In this document: piece by piece, positions 8,016 to 16,914 of the stretch
Layout: the number at the start of each line of letters is the position of its first letter
Position numbering within the stretch: position 1 is the stretch's first letter
Source: Caedibacter sp052030685
GTDB lineage: Bacteria > Pseudomonadota > Gammaproteobacteria > Francisellales > Francisellaceae
Direction of reading: 5' to 3'
Length of the DNA: 64,000 nt
NCBI RefSeq assembly: GCF_052030685.1
Contig: NZ_JBQAJM010000010.1
Coordinates: 1 to 64,000, forward strand
Notes under the pieces: generated by a model
Told to the model about the DNA's origin: nothing
The model's input: only the letters and a program-made list of their open reading frames with translations
Databases searched by the model: none
Made by a program: the position numbers and the translations under genes

Positions 8016-9698
8016 ATGACAAATCAAAAATTAAACCGTTATAGCCAAGTGTTAACGCAAGATAAAACTCAAGGAGCTTCACAAGCCATGCTCTATGGCA
8101 CGGGAATGCATGAAGCGGACATGAACAAAGCTCAAGTCGGCATTGCTAGTGTTTGGTATGAAGGTAATACCTGTAATATGCATTTAAATCAACTGGCGCA
8201 ATATGTAAAGCACAGTGTCACCAAAGCAGATCTTGTCGGTATGCGCTTTAATACGATCGGTGTCAGTGATGGTATCTCAATGGGAACCGATGGCATGAGC
8301 TATTCATTACAATCGCGCGATTTAATCGCTGACTCTATTGAAACAGTGATGTCTGCACATTGGTATGATGGTTTAGTAGCTATTCCTGGATGCGATAAAA
8401 ATATGCCTGGATGCATGATGGCATTGGGGCGTTTAAATCGACCTGGTTTTGTGATCTATGGTGGTACGATTCAAGCTGGTGTCGTGCGCGGTCAACCGGT
8501 GGATATTGTCACAGCTTTCCAAAGCTATGGAGCATGCTTAGCAGGCAGTATTAGTGAAGAAGAGCGCGTTGAGACGATTAAAAAAGCGTGTCCTGGGGCT
8601 GGCGCTTGCGGTGGCATGTATACTGCTAACACCATGGCATGTGCGATTGAGGCAATGGGGATGAGCTTGCCATTTAGTTCATCAACCCCAGCGACCGATG
8701 TGAAAAAGATTCAAGAATGTGATAGAGGCGGTAGCGTTATCGAGAACTTATTAGCATTAGATATTAAGCCACGCGATATCATGACCAAACACGCCTTTGA
8801 AAATGCAATGGTTGTGATTACCGCAATGGGTGGTTCAACCAATGCAGTGCTGCATTTAATCGCTATTGCACATTCAGTGGATGTCAAATTAACTTTGGCA
8901 GATTTTCAGCGTATCAGTGACAAAGTGCCATTACTGGCAGACTTTAAGCCAAGTGGAAAATATGTGATGGCAGATTTGCATGCAATTGGTGGCACACCGG
9001 CTGTCATGAAAATGTTGCTAAAAGAAGGGTTGTTGCATGGCGATTGTATGACCGTAACGGGTAAAACATTGGCTGAAAATCTAGCTGAAGTCCAAGAGTT
9101 GCCACAAGATAATGATATCATTCGGCCATTAACTAATCCGTTGAAGGCAACAGGGCACTTACAAATGCTATTTGGTAATATCGCGACTGAAGGTTCGGTT
9201 GCTAAGATTACCGGTAAAGAAGGTGAAACGTTTACAGGTGTTGCCAATGTGTTTGATGCTGAAGAAGAATTAGTAACAGCCGTTGAAAAGGGGCGCGTTA
9301 AAAAAGGTGATGTGATTGTTATTCGCTATGAAGGACCCAAAGGTGGACCTGGCATGCCGGAGATGCTAAAGCCAACCTCACTAATTATGGGCGCGGGATT
9401 AGGACAAGATGTCGCATTGATTACTGATGGGCGTTTCTCGGGTGGATCACATGGTTTTATCGTTGGACATATTGCCCCTGAAGCACAAGCAGGAGGTAAC
9501 ATCGCACTGATTCAAAATGGTGACAAGATCACGATTGATGCTGTCAATAATCGAATTGATGTTGATCTGTCGGATGATGAGCTTAACGCGCGTCGTGCGA
9601 ATTGGAGAGCCCCTGAACTTAAAGCCAAACAAGGCGCTTTGAAGAAGTATATTAAGACAGTTGCTTCTGCTTCTGAAGGCTGTGTCACTGATTTGTAA
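8016..9698 (+). CDS. ilvD: dihydroxy-acid dehydratase
   Basis: Iron-sulfur enzyme that dehydrates 2,3-dihydroxy-isovalerate and 2,3-dihydroxy-3-methylvalerate to the 2-oxo acids of valine and isoleucine synthesis. The length is 560 aa. Cluster-ligand cysteines are visible in EGNTCNMHL, PGCDKNMPGCMM and CPGAGACGGMYTANTM, and the C-terminal GRFSGGSHGFIVGHIAPEA block is present. RBS AAAGGA precedes ATG. It is the last biosynthetic gene of the attenuated operon. ilvC and ilvE are not in this cluster. Confidence 0.97.
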   Translation: MTNQKLNRYSQVLTQDKTQGASQAMLYGTGMHEADMNKAQVGIASVWYEGNTCNMHLNQLAQYVKHSVTKADLVGMRFNTIGVSDGISMGTDGMSYSLQSRDLIADSIETVMSAHWYDGLVAIPGCDKNMPGCMMALGRLNRPGFVIYGGTIQAGVVRGQPVDIVTAFQSYGACLAGSISEEERVETIKKACPGAGACGGMYTANTMACAIEAMGMSLPFSSSTPATDVKKIQECDRGGSVIENLLALDIKPRDIMTKHAFENAMVVITAMGGSTNAVLHLIAIAHSVDVKLTLADFQRISDKVPLLADFKPSGKYVMADLHAIGGTPAVMKMLLKEGLLHGDCMTVTGKTLAENLAEVQELPQDNDIIRPLTNPLKATGHLQMLFGNIATEGSVAKITGKEGETFTGVANVFDAEEELVTAVEKGRVKKGDVIVIRYEGPKGGPGMPEMLKPTSLIMGAGLGQDVALITDGRFSGGSHGFIVGHIAPEAQAGGNIALIQNGDKITIDAVNNRIDVDLSDDELNARRANWRAPELKAKQGALKKYIKTVASASEGCVTDL

Positions 9699-9707
9699 AT
9701 TTTTAAA

Positions 9708-9757
9708 ATGACAAAAAGTCATAAAATCATCTGGTGTTTTTGATGACAATTTGTCAT
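9708..9757. promoter_or_regulatory. pair of ATGAC-N5-GTCAT palindromes (possible operator)
   Basis: ATGACAAAAAGTCAT (9708-9722) and ATGACAATTTGTCAT (9743-9757) are two 15-base dyads with identical outer arms. They are exactly 35 bases apart, between ilvD and a small basic gene. Both continue with AA. Spacing near an integral number of helical turns suggests cooperative dimers. The regulator is unknown; I do not match it to a named consensus. Confidence 0.5.
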
Positions 9758-9789
9758 AATTGAGCAAGATTTACAACAAGGAGTAAAAA

Positions 9790-9969
9790 ATGCTAAAAAA
9801 AGGCAAGATAAATCCGGTAGCAAAGAGCCTTGCTAAACTTAATTATAATGCAGGGTTTCATGAAAAAACGCATAAAGCAAAGCGAGCTAAAGAAAAGCAG
9901 AAATTATTGAAATCATTATCACGTAGCTTTGATAGCTATTTAATGGGTTTGTTTTCTGAAGCAAATTAA
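9790..9969 (+). CDS. small basic conserved-looking protein, 59 aa
   Basis: ATG 9790 follows AAGGAG with 6-base spacing and opens 59 codons to TAA 9967-9969. The product begins MLKKGKINPVAKSLAKLNYN and contains a Lys-rich helix (THKAKRAKEKQKLLK), giving a strongly basic protein with no signal or membrane segment. Small basic proteins with an N-terminal NPVAK motif occur in other gammaproteobacteria without a known role; that comparison is from memory. It lies downstream of the twin palindromes, which may control it. Confidence 0.65.
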   Translation: MLKKGKINPVAKSLAKLNYNAGFHEKTHKAKRAKEKQKLLKSLSRSFDSYLMGLFSEAN

Positions 9970-9995
9970 TTAGATAGCTATTAAGTAAGTCAGCG

Positions 9996-10319
9996 ATGAT
10001 AATCATTAACAAAGAGCTTATCATAAAGTTTTGTAAGAAGCATGCGCGTGCTAAGAAAAGTTTTGATCCGCTTCTTAAAATCATAGAAAGCAATGACTTT
10101 GATGGGGTTAGACACCTGACTGAAACATTTAAAACAGCAGATTATGTTTACCATGTTTTTACAATTTTCGATGTAGCAGGACATAATTATCGCATGGTAA
10201 CGATTGTTGATTATGATTTTGCAGTGATTGATGTGCACCATATATGGACACATGAAGAGTATAATAAAAAGCAAAGCATACTCAAAAAAGAGGCAAAGAA
10301 GCATGCTAACGATAAATGA
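9996..10319 (+). CDS. higB: HigB-family mRNA interferase toxin
   Basis: A 107-aa member of the HigB toxin family (RelE fold), predicted to cleave mRNA on the ribosome. Family features are visible: an N-terminal helix with FCKKHARAKKSFDPLL, the central LTETFKTADYVYHVFTIFDVAGHNYRMVTIVDYD strand region, and the terminal IWTHEEYNK motif, where HigB usually reads THAEYD. The antitoxin overlaps its 3' end by 17 bases. Unlike the module at 453-1112, no frameshift is seen. Confidence 0.85.
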   Translation: MIIINKELIIKFCKKHARAKKSFDPLLKIIESNDFDGVRHLTETFKTADYVYHVFTIFDVAGHNYRMVTIVDYDFAVIDVHHIWTHEEYNKKQSILKKEAKKHANDK

Positions 10320-10704
10320 TATTAATAAATCTTGGGTTTTATTAATGCCATATTTAGAGGCGTACAAAACCAAAAAACAATATGAAGCATCGAAGCGATT
10401 ATTGCGCGAGCTCATGAGTTTGTCAGCAGATGACAGAACAGCAGAGCTTCAATCTTTTGCCAAAACATTAGCTAAGCAAGTCGCTTATTATGAACAGAAG
10501 CATTTAGGTGCAGATAATAGTGCAGAGGCTAAAGATATCTTAGCTTATTTAATAAAAGCAAATGGCTTAACGCAGAAAGATTTGCCTGAGATTGGTTCGC
10601 AGTCACTGGTGTCTAAGATTCTAAATGGTGAAAGGGAATTAACACTTGAGCATATCAAAGCTTTATCGAAGCGTTTTAATGTTTCCATTAATACATGGTT
10701 TTGA
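10303..10704 (+). CDS. higA: HigA-like HTH antitoxin
   Basis: The 133-aa product has an acidic helical N-terminal half and a C-terminal XRE helix-turn-helix at about residues 75-130 (ILAYLIKANGLTQKDLPEIG, SQSLVSKILNGERELTLEHIKALSKRF). This layout is typical of antitoxins paired with HigB. I chose ATG 10303, preceded by AGAGG about 9 bases upstream and overlapping the toxin stop. The in-frame ATG at 10228 lies deep in the toxin gene and is unlikely. The C-terminal half likely represses the operon promoter. Confidence 0.85.
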   Translation: MLTINDINKSWVLLMPYLEAYKTKKQYEASKRLLRELMSLSADDRTAELQSFAKTLAKQVAYYEQKHLGADNSAEAKDILAYLIKANGLTQKDLPEIGSQSLVSKILNGERELTLEHIKALSKRFNVSINTWF

Positions 10705-10760
10705 TATTTCATTCGTAACGGTATCCGTTTTATTGGAGTAGCATCAGTAGTGTTCTCATA

Positions 10761-10820
10761 CTCTGAGCTCAGTCGAAGGGTGCCTATCTATGAAGGGCTT
10801 CGACTACGCTCAGCCAACGG
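10761..10820. repeat. REP/BIME-like inverted repeat pair, locus 1
   Basis: Two facing arms, CTGAGCTCAGTCGAAGGG and CTTCGACTACGCTCAGCC, separated by a short linker. The same arms recur at four other intergenic loci in this window. This copy lies between convergent higA and pepA and may serve as their shared 3' structure. Confidence 0.75.
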
Positions 10821-10821
10821 T

Positions 10822-12225
10822 TTATTTTACTTGGTTGATTATGTATTGAGTCAACATCGGTACAGGGCGGCCAGTGGCAGTGGCTTTCTCAAAGCCTTTC
10901 ATTGCTGAGCCTGCAACATCCAAATGTGCCCAAGTATATTTTTCAGTGAATTTGGATAAGAATAGGGCTGCTGTAATGCTACCTGCAGCAGGACCACCAA
11001 TATTATAAACATCAGCAATCTCACTTTTTAACTGTTCATGATACGCCTGATGTAAAGGCATGTGCCATGCGTGATCATGACTTTCTTCAGCAGCAAGCTT
11101 TATATCATTTACTAAGGCGTCATTATTGCCAAATAATCCAGTAATGTCGCCACCCAGAGAGATGACCATGGCGCCTGTTAAAGTGGCAACATCAATCACA
11201 ACTTTAGGATCATAGCGCTCGATATAAGTCAATGTATCACAAAGTGCTAAACGACCCTCGGCATCGGTGTTACCGATTTCAACCGTAATGCCTTTCATGC
11301 TTGTCAAGACATCACCTGGACGATAAGAATCACCATCAAGTGAGTTTTCAACCAATGCAACAGTGCCAATGATATTAATTGGTAGGTTAAGCTCAACGAT
11401 TGCCTTCATCGTACCAAATACAGCGGCAGCGCCACCCATATCCATCTTCATGCTACCCATGCTTTGCCATGGCTTTAAGCATAAACCACCTGTGTCATAG
11501 ACTAAACCTTTACCAACCAATACGATTGGTTTGTCATCTTTGTTACCACCACGATATTCCATGCAAGCAATATAGCTTGGCATGCTAGAACCACGTCCTA
11601 CAGCCGTAATACAACCCATACCGAGTTTATGCATCTCGTCTTCACCAATATAATGTAATGACCCATGCTTGCTACTATCCATTAACTTTTTAGCTTCATT
11701 TAATAAATAATCAGTGGTGCAGATATTTGCTGGGAAGTTTTTTAGATCCTTGGCATAGTTTTGCCCGTGCGCTACTGCTTGTGCAACGTGGATTTCATTA
11801 GCTACTTCGCTAGCTGATTGGGTAACAATATCAACTTGTGTTAGTTTGAAGGTTTCTTTCTCAGATTTTAATTGATCAAAGACATAAGCAGCATTGATGA
11901 GTCCTTCAACAAATGTGCGGATATGATTATCACCAATCGATTGGCTGTCTACCGCAAAACGATCAATGTTTAATGATTTTAATTGCTTGTATAGAGCGGC
12001 AACAGCCTTTCTTAGAGAATTGGTGTTTAGTTTATCTTTTTCACCTAAGCCAACGGCAAGATAGTTTTTGCCATTATCTACGCCAAAGTAGGTGCTTGCG
12101 ACTTTTGCTTTAAAAAGTCCCTGCGTCAGTGCATCTTGAATGGTGGTGATTGTGCTGTCGTCGTTATCAAAAATAAATACGATTTCAGTCTGTAATGGGC
12201 TTTGTGTCAGTGCATTAATTTGCAT
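10822..12225 (-). CDS. pepA: cytosol leucyl aminopeptidase
   Basis: M17 family di-metal aminopeptidase, cytoplasmic and hexameric in relatives. In E. coli it also acts as a DNA-binding protein in Xer recombination. The catalytic domain is in the C-terminal two thirds and contains the signature NTDAEGRLAL plus LVGKGLVYDTGGLCLKP. I prefer the ATG at 12225, which has GAGG with 6-base spacing, over the upstream ATG at 12237. This gives 467 aa. It stands alone, with the beta-barrel gene upstream on the same strand and 86 bases between them. Confidence 0.94.
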   Translation of the reverse strand: MQINALTQSPLQTEIVFIFDNDDSTITTIQDALTQGLFKAKVASTYFGVDNGKNYLAVGLGEKDKLNTNSLRKAVAALYKQLKSLNIDRFAVDSQSIGDNHIRTFVEGLINAAYVFDQLKSEKETFKLTQVDIVTQSASEVANEIHVAQAVAHGQNYAKDLKNFPANICTTDYLLNEAKKLMDSSKHGSLHYIGEDEMHKLGMGCITAVGRGSSMPSYIACMEYRGGNKDDKPIVLVGKGLVYDTGGLCLKPWQSMGSMKMDMGGAAAVFGTMKAIVELNLPINIIGTVALVENSLDGDSYRPGDVLTSMKGITVEIGNTDAEGRLALCDTLTYIERYDPKVVIDVATLTGAMVISLGGDITGLFGNNDALVNDIKLAAEESHDHAWHMPLHQAYHEQLKSEIADVYNIGGPAAGSITAALFLSKFTEKYTWAHLDVAGSAMKGFEKATATGRPVPMLTQYIINQVK

Positions 12226-12310
12226 AATATCCCTCATGATTTTAGATTACAAATTCAGAGGTTGCAGTGTCGCATAGATACAAAGCGATTTGCAAGTTAC
12301 TATCAGCAGA

Positions 12311-12832
12311 TTAGAATTCGTAGCTTACTCCAAAAGTGTATGCATCAGCAAAAGGTTGCTCACCACAGTTATATAAAAAGTAGCGACTACTTTGGAAGAA
12401 AATATTAAAGCCCAAGATTTGATAACCCATGCCAATGGCAACGGCTGGGCGCCATAAAGTATTTGGAAAAGCGCTTTCATCGATGCCTGAAATGCGGTTA
12501 TAAGCATAACCTAATTTAGCCGTTAAATTTAAACCAAGCGGCAAATCTAAATTGGCGGTAGCATAAAATGGGATGGTCGTTAAATCACCCGTTTGATTGT
12601 TGAGCTTAACCGTGCTGTTGAGGTAGTTTAGCTCTGTTTCAACACCAAGTTTTAATAGCGGGAAAACCGAAAACTGATAACCAACAAGAAAGCCTGTTGT
12701 AATATTGTTATCAGCATTTAACTCACTTGATGAGTGACTAACACCGCCTTGGGCGCCGACATAAAGTCCTGCGTAGGCAGAGCTTGTCGTGATTAGGCTA
12801 GCTAGTGTGAGAGATGATAATATTTTTTTCAT
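12311..12832 (-). CDS. small outer-membrane beta-barrel protein
   Basis: The 173-aa product has a clear signal peptide (MKKILSSLTLASLITTSSAYA, cleavage after AYA at residue 21). About 150 residues of alternating hydrophobic strands follow, ending in Phe (VSYEF), the usual recognition residue for the barrel assembly machinery. The size suggests an eight-stranded barrel of the OmpW/OmpX/OmpA-N type. The exact family and function are not recognisable. It is followed by pepA and preceded by gnd, all on the minus strand. Confidence 0.8.
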   Translation of the reverse strand: MKKILSSLTLASLITTSSAYAGLYVGAQGGVSHSSSELNADNNITTGFLVGYQFSVFPLLKLGVETELNYLNSTVKLNNQTGDLTTIPFYATANLDLPLGLNLTAKLGYAYNRISGIDESAFPNTLWRPAVAIGMGYQILGFNIFFQSSRYFLYNCGEQPFADAYTFGVSYEF

Positions 12833-12849
12833 AAGCTTAATCCTTGTTA

Positions 12850-14310
12850 TTAGATACTGTAACCTGTGGAGGATACGTTACTATTTGAACCAATCCAATC
12901 TGTATGAAAGAACTCACCGCGTTTTTTATCCAAACGTTCATAGGTATGCGCGCCAAAGTAGTCACGTTGTGCCTGAAGTAAATTTGCCGGCAAGCGTCCT
13001 GTGGTAAAGCCATCAAAGAAGCTTAAGCTTGAAGTCAATGCCGGCATAGCAACACCAGCTTCAATGCCTTTGGCAACGATGCGTCGAACACTTGGCAGAG
13101 CCTTGCTAATGATTTCTTTAAAATAATCATCAAATAGTAAGTTTTGTAATTGAGCATTATTGTCAAATGCGGCTTTGATCTTGTCTAAAAATACGCTGCG
13201 GATAATGCAACCTTCGCGCCACATCAGCGCAATATCACCGTAATTAAGATCCCAGTTGTAATGTTGAGAGGCTTCTTGCATGAGCATATAACCCTGTGCA
13301 TAAGAGATGATTTTGGCAAATAACAGTGACTGCTGTAAATCATGTAATAACTCCTCAGAAACGGTAAGTTTAGCATATGATTTCTTGCCGTAAATGGCTT
13401 CAGCTTCAACACGAATATCTTTTTGTGCAGAGATGCAACGCGCGAAAACGCTCTCAGCAATGAGTGTTAACGGGATGCCTAAATCAAGTGCATTGATACC
13501 TGTCCATTTGCCTGTGCCTTTTTGACCGGCAGTATCTAAGATACGGTCTATAACATAGCCTTGAGCATCTTTGAACTTGAGGATATTAGTAGTAATCTCG
13601 ATTAAATAGCTATCTAATTCGGTTTTATTCCATTTCTCAAAGATTTTACTTAGTTGTTCATTGTCTAAGCCTAACAGATCTTTCATAAACTGATACGCTT
13701 CACAAATGAGCTGCATATCACCATATTCGATACCATTGTGAACCATTTTGACAAAGTGACCAGCGCCGCCATTGCCAACCCACTCACAGCATGCTTCACC
13801 TGCGGGTGTTTTAGCAGCAATTGCTTGGAAAATAGGCTTGACTGCATTCCATGCTTCAGGCATGCCACCAGGCATCATTGATGGTCCAAAACGCGCGCCT
13901 TCCTCACCACCTGAAACACCCGTGCCAATAAAGTATATGCCCTTAGCTTTAAGTGCATGCGTGCGACGTTCGCTATCGGTGAAATTGGAGTTGCCGCCAT
14001 CAATAATGATGTCACCTTTATCTAAATGTGGGATTAAGGCATCGATAAACTGATCAACCACCTCTCCGGCCTTGACCATTAGCATGATTTTGCGCGGGCT
14101 CTTTAACTTAGACAGCATATCTTCAATTGAGTATGCACCAATGATGTTTGTGCCTTTGGCATTGCCATTTAAAAACTCATCGACTTTGCTCGTTGTACGG
14201 TTGTAAGCAACAACATAAAAGCCATGATCATTCATATTTAAAATTAGATTCTGTCCCATTACTGCCAAACCAATAACGGCAATATCTCCCTTTTGTTGCA
14301 GTGCTTGCAT
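12850..14310 (-). CDS. gnd: 6-phosphogluconate dehydrogenase, NADP-dependent, decarboxylating
   Basis: Oxidative pentose phosphate enzyme converting 6-phosphogluconate to ribulose 5-phosphate, CO2 and NADPH. The Rossmann motif IGLAVMGQNL and NADP-binding NRT are near the N-terminus. IIDGGNSNF and KMVHNGIEYGDMQL are the substrate and catalytic signatures. At 486 aa it has the long, E. coli-like form. I chose ATG 14310 (GGAG 7 bases upstream) over an in-frame TTG three bases earlier. No zwf or pgl is adjacent. Confidence 0.96.
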   Translation of the reverse strand: MQALQQKGDIAVIGLAVMGQNLILNMNDHGFYVVAYNRTTSKVDEFLNGNAKGTNIIGAYSIEDMLSKLKSPRKIMLMVKAGEVVDQFIDALIPHLDKGDIIIDGGNSNFTDSERRTHALKAKGIYFIGTGVSGGEEGARFGPSMMPGGMPEAWNAVKPIFQAIAAKTPAGEACCEWVGNGGAGHFVKMVHNGIEYGDMQLICEAYQFMKDLLGLDNEQLSKIFEKWNKTELDSYLIEITTNILKFKDAQGYVIDRILDTAGQKGTGKWTGINALDLGIPLTLIAESVFARCISAQKDIRVEAEAIYGKKSYAKLTVSEELLHDLQQSLLFAKIISYAQGYMLMQEASQHYNWDLNYGDIALMWREGCIIRSVFLDKIKAAFDNNAQLQNLLFDDYFKEIISKALPSVRRIVAKGIEAGVAMPALTSSLSFFDGFTTGRLPANLLQAQRDYFGAHTYERLDKKRGEFFHTDWIGSNSNVSSTGYSI

Positions 14311-14446
14311 CAAAACGCTCCTAAACTTATTCTGAATTTTGCGAGCATTTTAAAACTTTAGTCAGGCAAGATAAAGGCTTTTATTGGAGGTGAAAAAAGG
14401 TAACAAGATTTAAGTAAAAGAAGTTTCTTGAGTTGATATCGGTATG

Positions 14447-15658
14447 TCAATGACAAATAAAAAAAGGGTATATGGCAATAATGTGATCAGGTTTAGTCGC
14501 TAAGGTAATAATTCGTGCATTTATTCGGTCTTGGACAGAGATTCCTTGCTCTTGGAAGATGACCTTTAAGCGTTGCCTTTTATGACGATCAATTGGGCGA
14601 CAACGATCCCCTGCTTGACGCGGGCGAATCATTAAATCATCTAATGCAAATGTTGTTTGCTGTTGTTTATTAAGCCAATGCAATATATCGATGTCAGTAG
14701 CGGTTAATGAGGCTTGTGCTGTATTGCCCTCAATAAGCAAATAACCTTTGGTTATAGATAAATGATTTTCAGCTAATGTATAGTGCCAATCGCTATGCAT
14801 ATTTTGTGTGCCAGCGTGAATTTGTAATAACTGCGCTTGCGAAGGGTAAATATTATGTTCAGTTAGCCACATTTTTAAGAGTTGCTTTTGCTGTAACGAT
14901 GAATACCCTTTAAACTGAAGCAAATCAAGACGTTTATCAGTAGCTATTTTTTTCAAATGTGGTGCTAATAACTCATGTATTAAACGATCAGCTTCAGCGC
15001 ATAACTCGGCACTGCGCGCGAGTGTGGTGCCTGCTTGCGGTGCTATTTCACGTAGTTTTGGCATGATATTGTGACGAAGGGCATTGCGCCTAAAATCAGT
15101 GGATTGATTGCTTTCATCTTCAATCCATACCAGATCATGATCTTGGCAATATTGTATAAGTTCACTCTTTTTAAGATCTAAAAAAGGACGAAGCAATAAG
15201 CCATTGGCAAAAGTTTTCTCTTTGGCAATCGCTGCAAGCCCTTTTAAACCATGCCCACGCAATGCTTGCAATAAAAAAGTCTCTGCTTGATCTTCAAGGT
15301 GATGGGCGGTAAGCAATAAACTATTAGGTGTCTGTTGCATCACGGATTTAAAAAATGCATAGCGTTCAGTGCGTGCCCAGTTTTCAATATTCTTACGCTT
15401 AGTTGGCGGTGAAAGTTTGTGGGCAATAAATTTGATATTTAAATCAGTTGCTTGCGCCTGACAAACATCAAGCCAGTGATCGGCGTTTTTACTTAAGCCA
15501 TGATGAATGTGAATGGCGTGGATATTGATATTACTCTTTAGCTGTGCCGTTAAGTGCAACAAGGCAGTTGAATCAACACCTCCACTATAAGCAACATAAA
15601 TATGTTGAATATGATGTTGTGTTACAACGTTATCAATGAGGTCAACTGCCGGATGCAT
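14447..15658 (-). CDS. tilS: tRNA(Ile)-lysidine synthase
   Basis: ATP-dependent enzyme that adds lysine to C34 of the CAU tRNA-Ile so that it reads AUA. The N-terminal PP-loop SGGVDSTALL is at about residues 25-34. HHLEDQAETFLLQALRG and the family-conserved RNALRHNIMP follow, and the C-terminal TilS domain ends at residue 403. It is the last gene of the lgt-thyA-serA-tilS run, 5 bases after the serA stop, so it depends on that transcript. Confidence 0.95.
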   Translation of the reverse strand: MHPAVDLIDNVVTQHHIQHIYVAYSGGVDSTALLHLTAQLKSNINIHAIHIHHGLSKNADHWLDVCQAQATDLNIKFIAHKLSPPTKRKNIENWARTERYAFFKSVMQQTPNSLLLTAHHLEDQAETFLLQALRGHGLKGLAAIAKEKTFANGLLLRPFLDLKKSELIQYCQDHDLVWIEDESNQSTDFRRNALRHNIMPKLREIAPQAGTTLARSAELCAEADRLIHELLAPHLKKIATDKRLDLLQFKGYSSLQQKQLLKMWLTEHNIYPSQAQLLQIHAGTQNMHSDWHYTLAENHLSITKGYLLIEGNTAQASLTATDIDILHWLNKQQQTTFALDDLMIRPRQAGDRCRPIDRHKRQRLKVIFQEQGISVQDRINARIITLATKPDHIIAIYPFFICH

Positions 15659-15663
15659 GGATT

Positions 15664-16914
15664 CTAGAATAAAACGCGTGAGCGAATCGTGCCATCAATG
15701 GCTTTAAGCTTTTGCAGTAAGGCGCGTGAGGTTTCTTCACTACTATCAATGTCAATAACAACATAGCCAATATTAGCAAGGGTTCGCAAAAACTGACCTT
15801 CGACGTTGATGTTATGATCAAAGAAAACACGGTTAATCGCGCGCATCATCCCAGGCTTATTTTCATGGATATGCAAGATTCTATGAACATTATCCTGTGT
15901 TGGTAGAGAAAGTTCTGGAAAATTCACGGCTGAGATGGTGGAGCCATTGTCGCTATATTTAATGAGCTTATCAGCCACTTCAACGGCAATGTTTTGTTGT
16001 GCTTCTAAGGTACTGCCACCAATATGTGGTGTTAAAAATACATTATCAAGCCCTATAAGCGCGCTTTCAAAAACTTCATCATTACTTGATGGTTCTTTTG
16101 GGAAAACATCAATTGCCGCACCTTTTAGATGTTTGATTTTAATTGCTTGTGCTAAGGCTTGGATATCAATAACGCTACCGCGTGAGGCATTGATCAATAC
16201 ACTGCCTTTTTTCATGAGCATAAGCTCTTTGGCAGTAATCATATTTTTAGTAGCTGGTGTGTCTGGCACGTGCAAAGTAATAATATCTGATTTGTTTAAT
16301 AATACCTCTAAGTTAACACTGGCGGTGGCATTGCCAAGGGGGAGTTTATTTTCAATATCGTGAAAAAACACCTTAAGACCTAAGCTTTCCGCTAACACAC
16401 TGACTTGAGAGCCTATATGACCATAGCCAATAATACCTAGTGTTTTGCCACGTACTTCATGTGCGCCACTGGCCGATTTTATCCAATTTTGGCGATGCAT
16501 CTGCATATTTTTGTCAACAACATTGCGATAGAGCAAAATCATCTGACCAATGACAAGCTCAGCCACACTACGTGTATTAGAAAAAGGCGCATTAAAAACG
16601 GGGATGCCAAGGCTTTGGGCAGTTGTTAAATTCACCTGATTGGTGCCAATGCAAAAGCAACCAATGGCAATTAAATGAGGACAAGCCTTTAATACTTTGT
16701 CGGTTAATTGTGTGCGTGAACGCACGCCAACGATCTTAACATTTTGTAAAGCTTCAATCAGGGCGTCATCATCCAATGCGTGCGTCAGTGAAGTGATATT
16801 GCTATAGCCCGCTTTGATAAAAGCGTTATGCGCTTGGGCGTGTACACCTTCAAGTAATAGCACTTTAATCGCACTGCGATCAAGAGAGGTGGTTTGTTTT
16901 TCTTGTTCGTTCAT
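15664..16914 (-). CDS. serA: D-3-phosphoglycerate dehydrogenase
   Basis: First enzyme of serine biosynthesis. Substrate-binding domain, then a Rossmann domain (LGIIGYGHIGSQVS near residue 155), VLINASRGSVIDI, and catalytic-region LTPHIGGST. A C-terminal ACT domain (about 340-416) is the usual serine feedback site. At 416 aa it is the E. coli-like short form. Its ATG overlaps the thyA stop (TAATG), so it is translationally coupled to thyA. Confidence 0.95.
   Translation of the reverse strand: MNEQEKQTTSLDRSAIKVLLLEGVHAQAHNAFIKAGYSNITSLTHALDDDALIEALQNVKIVGVRSRTQLTDKVLKACPHLIAIGCFCIGTNQVNLTTAQSLGIPVFNAPFSNTRSVAELVIGQMILLYRNVVDKNMQMHRQNWIKSASGAHEVRGKTLGIIGYGHIGSQVSVLAESLGLKVFFHDIENKLPLGNATASVNLEVLLNKSDIITLHVPDTPATKNMITAKELMLMKKGSVLINASRGSVIDIQALAQAIKIKHLKGAAIDVFPKEPSSNDEVFESALIGLDNVFLTPHIGGSTLEAQQNIAVEVADKLIKYSDNGSTISAVNFPELSLPTQDNVHRILHIHENKPGMMRAINRVFFDHNINVEGQFLRTLANIGYVVIDIDSSEETSRALLQKLKAIDGTIRSRVLF

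Noticed and set aside
9992..10012. Fur-box-like ATGATAATCATTA at the HigB start
   Set aside because: About 14 of 19 consensus positions fit, but it overlaps the start codon and the first codons (MIIIN) explain the match.
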